64,000 bases of DNA. Source: Polytrichum commune. Its lineage: Eukaryota; Streptophyta; Polytrichopsida; Polytrichales; Polytrichaceae. Numbering within the stretch: the stretch's first letter is position 1; each line of letters opens with the position of its first letter. Positions 60,039 through 64,000 of the stretch are shown in pieces. The position numbers were made by a program, and so were the translations under genes. The stretch spans positions 45,647,554-45,711,553 of the forward strand of contig OX485803.1 of the NCBI GenBank assembly GCA_950295325.1, read 5' to 3'. A model generated the notes under the pieces. The model made no database searches and had not been told where the DNA came from. It worked only from the letters and a program-made list of their open reading frames with translations.

Positions 60039-60644
60039 ATGAACACTTTGAAGCAAACATATGCTCACACCAAGGATTTCTCTAGCGCTACACATGTTTG
60101 TGATACATGTCCAGCATTGTTGAGTGCTATGGCATTTGATCGGCAGTTGCATTGGTTTGCTGTGGCTATGGCGAATAATTCTCCTCATGCAATGAGGGCC
60201 ATGGACACCCACATTCATCCCTTAACCAAACTATGGCGTGCCTTGGCACAATCTGGCCTTTTGAAGGGTATGTTTCCCGAGTTCTTTAAGCTCGCAGAAA
60301 TTGCGATAATCCAGGTAAGGGGTTATATTTTGAAAATATGTTACTTCATTAAACTTTCTCATGCTTTTTGTATTCATGTTTTTGAATGCAAGTTGGCTTC
60401 TTACTGACTTTGTCTCTTTGCATCCATTTTGTAGGTTCTTGGGAGCGTAGAAGACGAAAGAACATTTTCCAATGTTTCTTTCTTGAAGAACAAACTCCGC
60501 AACCGCTTAACTGAACATTTACCTCTTGCTACAACAATGTTTGTACAAAAACATTACACATTGACATCATTCCCGTACAAGGATGTCGTTTCAGATTGGA
60601 GAGCTTGCAAGCCGAAGCGCGGCCGATATGCACTTGGTGTTTGA
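60039..60644 (+). mobile_element. hAT transposase C-terminal exons (dimerisation domain), element truncated
   Basis: Two exons, 60039-60314 and 60435-60644, join in phase across a GT-AG intron (60315-60434) to give 161 residues ending in a stop. The C-terminal half contains LGSVEDERTFSNVSFLKNKL followed by RNRLTEH, the signature of the hAT-family C-terminal dimerisation region. No stop interrupts it, so the remnant is fairly young or was under constraint. The N-terminal BED finger and the catalytic core are not visible upstream: 59860-60038 has no matching ORF. Could instead be a domesticated hAT-derived gene fragment; no promoter or partner exons were seen to support that. Confidence 0.8.
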
Positions 60645-62469
60645 TTTGCATAGAGTGAGACATTTAGGGGTTTTTTTCCCACTTCTTCATAACTATTTAG
60701 AATACAAGGATCTTATATAACTTCTACTTTTAAGAGCCTACATCTCATACGGCTTATTGGCGATGCATGCCATTGTAAATAAAGAAGTGGTTTCCTCCTA
60801 AATTTTTTGTGACGTAATTTGTGGGATGTAATTTCGCATATTTACTGCTGCATTTCCTTGTTCCAATAGCGGCCTTGCAATATTTTTTATTTTTCACTTA
60901 GCTAAACTTCCAAAAGACATCACAACCAGTATCGCATTTGCATTTCTCTGCTGTCCATTTCAGATAGCGGCAATTTCATTCTACCACACATTTCATCGCA
61001 ATGTTTACAATTTCCTTACATGTTCACATAGCCGAAACTGCAATGTAAAAAACCATTATAATAGTCATTTCACCCCCCAGTAAAAAGTGAAAATAAATTC
61101 GTTGGGTCTAACATACCACTTTATATCCACAACATGAATGTGTCAAGCAAGAAGGTCAAATATTTGTTTTTCAAGTGGGTATTCCAACGCGTTCCTATAA
61201 GGCTCGTATTTTGCAAATGGGTTGTTTGGTAGACCAAAACTATCATCTTTAACCCTACTATTTGATTTTTTTCCTCCTTATATACAAGTTAGGCTCTACT
61301 TGTCTCTGTTGATGTTATGTACATGTACATTATAATTACGGATATGTCAATGCATGTCGTCATTATGAAAATGGCGGAGCCAATATCTAAAGTAGTGATC
61401 GACCCTCGATGCGGTGCAAGGTGTAGAGTAAAGATGATTGATCCACCTTAAGACAACACAAGAAGAATGCATGGATTTGCATGTGCAACCGTATTGGACA
61501 AGGGGTTGAGGCGGAGAACACATGCCGACAATAGCCTCCACTGGAAGGATGGAAAATGCAGGCATTAGATGTGGAGTTGGGACCTTGCGTTCACAAGAAA
61601 ATGAATCAAGAGGCGGAAAGTATAAAGAGAGAGGTTCGAGATCAGAGTCAAATTAAGTTGTTTCGAGACGAGAGCCATCATTTTCAAGGTAATGTCAAAT
61701 GCCATTCAAAATGAATGCGAAGGCGTTTGTATGTTTTGGTTGTATGCGTAAAGGACAATGTATTTGTCATGTTTTCCACAAAGATGAAAACAAAGCAGAT
61801 GACAAATGAACGGAACGCAAGGTTGAATGACCAATGAAGGTGACAATGAATCCCAATGTCACTTTCACAATCAAATAAAGGCAAGACAAATACATAATTT
61901 GATTTTTAGACTCATAGCCAGCCAAACAAGAATTTATCCAAGAATTGCAAATGCCGAGGCGGTCAACAACAAACACCATTATAAAATCAGGAACCAAATA
62001 AATTACGAATGTCATGGCAATATTTATTTTCAAGGCGCATGGCATCTAAAGAGAAAACCCTAGCCGGATGTCAATCCAAGCACCAAAACAAGGTGTATTA
62101 ATGTCAAGTTCAATGTCGCGTCAAAGCACATCACAACCTGACAACGAAAGTAAGATGAAAACGGAGTCCAATGGAATTTACAGATTCAAAAGGCAATGGA
62201 TATTTGGTATAATGACATCCCAAGTTTAGAATCAAGTTCAATGTTCAATTGAATACAAATCAATGATTCCAGATAACTTGAATGCGTGAAAGGGACACCA
62301 AAGCAAGATACAATGGAAGTTGATAATCAAGTCAAGGTAAACGAGGACCCCATGGCAATCAAAAATTGCAAAAGAAGTCAAATGTAAAGGTTGATGGCAT
62401 TAAGGTGTACAATTGACATTGAATGCGAAGTTGTATAAAATTTGTGTTGCAAAATTAGTGAACCGAAAG

Positions 62470-62740
62470 AGATGCGTCACAACTAGATCTCCAAATGCAC
62501 ATTCCCGGGTTATCATTTCCCCTCCAAAAGCATGGTTGTAAGAAAACCTCCACCAACATCAATCGGATGTCCCGCCACTCCAAACAATGAGTGCAGATCG
62601 GTTGCCCATGGTCAAGGAACATATCATAATAAGGAGAAAGAAACTGAGAAGAAATGACAAGACGGAAGTGGAAACTCAACTCATGATGTCGAAGTGCCCC
62701 CCCCCCCCCGAGCATGATCACATATTCCACATAAAAACCG
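62470..62740 (+). repeat. Repeat, second copy at 63340-63590
   Basis: AAATGCACATTCCCGGGTTA, CATCAATCGGATGTCCCGCC, GAGTGCAGATCG, GACAAGACGGAAGTGG and ATGTCGAAGTG match the second copy in order. Minus-strand ORFs of both copies share LEWR-x3-LML, again a repeat effect. Confidence 0.6.
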
Positions 62741-63339
62741 CCAAAACAACAATTTTTTTGTGTCGATCGTGCCCCGACACCTCCAAGCTAGGCATTTGCT
62801 AAACACATGTCCACATCTTTAGTTCATATTGACAACATCAACACACCCACCACATCCATTTGCTCCCCACATCCACACAACAATGGCCATAGGATTCCAG
62901 GGACAATCACTCGACAATTTTCAATGTGCAATACTGCCATGGGAACCTAAAAAACGAACTCAAATTCCACACGCACATGCGTGTGGGTAGGAACCTAACC
63001 CTTAATATGAAGACAGAAGGTAGTGACACTCACACATACGATGCAAGAAGTTGGTAAGGAAAAAATGAACAAGAAGCCATGAAACCCATAAAAGACCAAT
63101 CACATTGCAAAAAATCAAATCTTGCACATCACCAACACGCATGCAACCAACTGTGAAAGAAACTTGTGAAACTCATAAAACCATACATCGCAAGCAACAA
63201 GAAGATTTTTTTTTTTAAAGAAGTTGGAAGCATACAATCTCAAAATCAATCCAACATATCCCCAAACCACAAACAAACAACAAACCTAATGACGATGTTA
63301 TGGACATGTTGCGAAGAAGGCATGGAAGCACCACCGGCA

Positions 63340-63590
63340 TAGTTCGAAATGCACATTGCTAGGCGCCACCCCCTCTCAAGCCACGGCCCCAAAAAATTCT
63401 CTGCTAGCATCAGTTGAAAGCCCCGCCACTCTAATTGAAGAGTGTAGATCGACCGCCTCCAGCCACGGAGCACAACAAAAGAATAAGGAAGCCGAGAAGA
63501 AGGGACAAGACGGAAGCATGAACCCATGTCACGAAGCCGAAGTGGTCATCGACCATGATCCCATATTGCACACAACACTCAAATAGTGGC
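63340..63590 (+). repeat. Repeat, second copy of 62470-62740
   Basis: AAATGCACATTGCTAGGCGC, CATCAGTTGAAAGCCCCGCC, GAGTGTAGATCG, GACAAGACGGAAGCATG, CGAAGTGG. Confidence 0.6.
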
Positions 63591-64000
63591 ACAATTACCT
63601 GACACAATCGCGGCCTGCCTATATACAAAGGTGACCTCAAAACCACTAGCTTGCACGGCAAATCCATTTGATGCCGGGATCCAGACAACAATGTCGGAGC
63701 AAGTCCAAAGCCACAAATTCGCGAACTATCTTATATGTGGGAACAATTAATCATGAACAAGTCCCAAATATGTTAGATTTCTCATCGTAAACAACCTTTA
63801 GTGGCCTCATCACTAGAGGTAGAGATATCCATATCCATTGCCATGATATCCCATACCATGTATGGAAAGAATACACTAAAACCAAAAAGCCCTATGATTT
63901 AATTAAAAAGCTTCACAAGTCCTAATATATTAAAGGAAAATAAAAGAAATTGAATCTTTTAAAAACCTTGAAAAATGCTTGCAGATGACCAAAAATGTAG

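Larger units (their letters stand above)
60645..64000. other. Downstream of the hAT remnant: no gene seen
   Basis: Apart from the repeat pair at 62470-62740 and 63340-63590 and a C run (62697-62709), nothing is recognised. 61570-62450 is A-rich with many AATG/CAAT words on the plus strand, which opens minus-strand ORFs by chance. Confidence 0.4.

Overview
The window looks like nuclear DNA of a land plant: AT-rich, gene-poor and full of small transposable-element relics. I recognise one complete gene. It lies on the minus strand over about 20.7 kb (47531 down to 26859) and encodes the plant CYFIP/PIR121 homologue PIR (SRA1/PIROGI/KLUNKER), the Rho/ROP-binding subunit of the SCAR/WAVE complex. 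I placed 30 coding exons. They join into a 1289-residue protein, close to the roughly 1283 residues I remember for Arabidopsis PIR, and the sequence is clearly alignable but divergent. That divergence, together with relics whose protein style I associate with bryophytes, lycophytes, ferns and charophytes, makes a seedless land plant a reasonable but unproven guess.

Layout. 1-26.8 kb has no convincing gene. It holds foldback MITEs (2440-2833 with TTA target duplications, 5227-5409, 6045-6384, 7261-7462, 8091-8502, 16074-16599, 18275-18834), old dispersed repeats seen more than once here, tandem duplications, a purine-rich stretch (12.3-13.6 kb) and a pyrimidine-rich one (21.3-24.3 kb). 26.86-47.53 kb is PIR. 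Its introns carry at least three dispersed repeat families, one of them in five copies, plus a 315-bp foldback and an 85-nt hairpin. 47.5-48.1 kb is a GC-richer stretch that should hold the 5' UTR and promoter. 48.4-64 kb is repeats again: two more TIR elements, a decayed retroelement nuclease domain (54.2-54.9 kb, minus), a nuclear copy of the mitochondrial small-subunit rRNA (55.1 kb), a tandem pair of 5S rRNA-derived repeats (56.2-57.0 kb), a decayed retroelement RNase H ORF (58.6-59.9 kb, plus) and the C-terminal exons of a hAT transposase (60.0-60.6 kb, plus).

Points of most interest: two PIR introns (9 and 11) have no GT-AG solution at the conserved protein spacing, and intron 11 has U12-like signals; a 77-bp tandem duplication runs across the PIR stop codon; 5S-derived tandem repeats resemble Cassandra-type elements; and PIR introns recurrently carry the same repeat families. 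I found no CRISPR array, no rRNA operon and no convincing tRNA gene.
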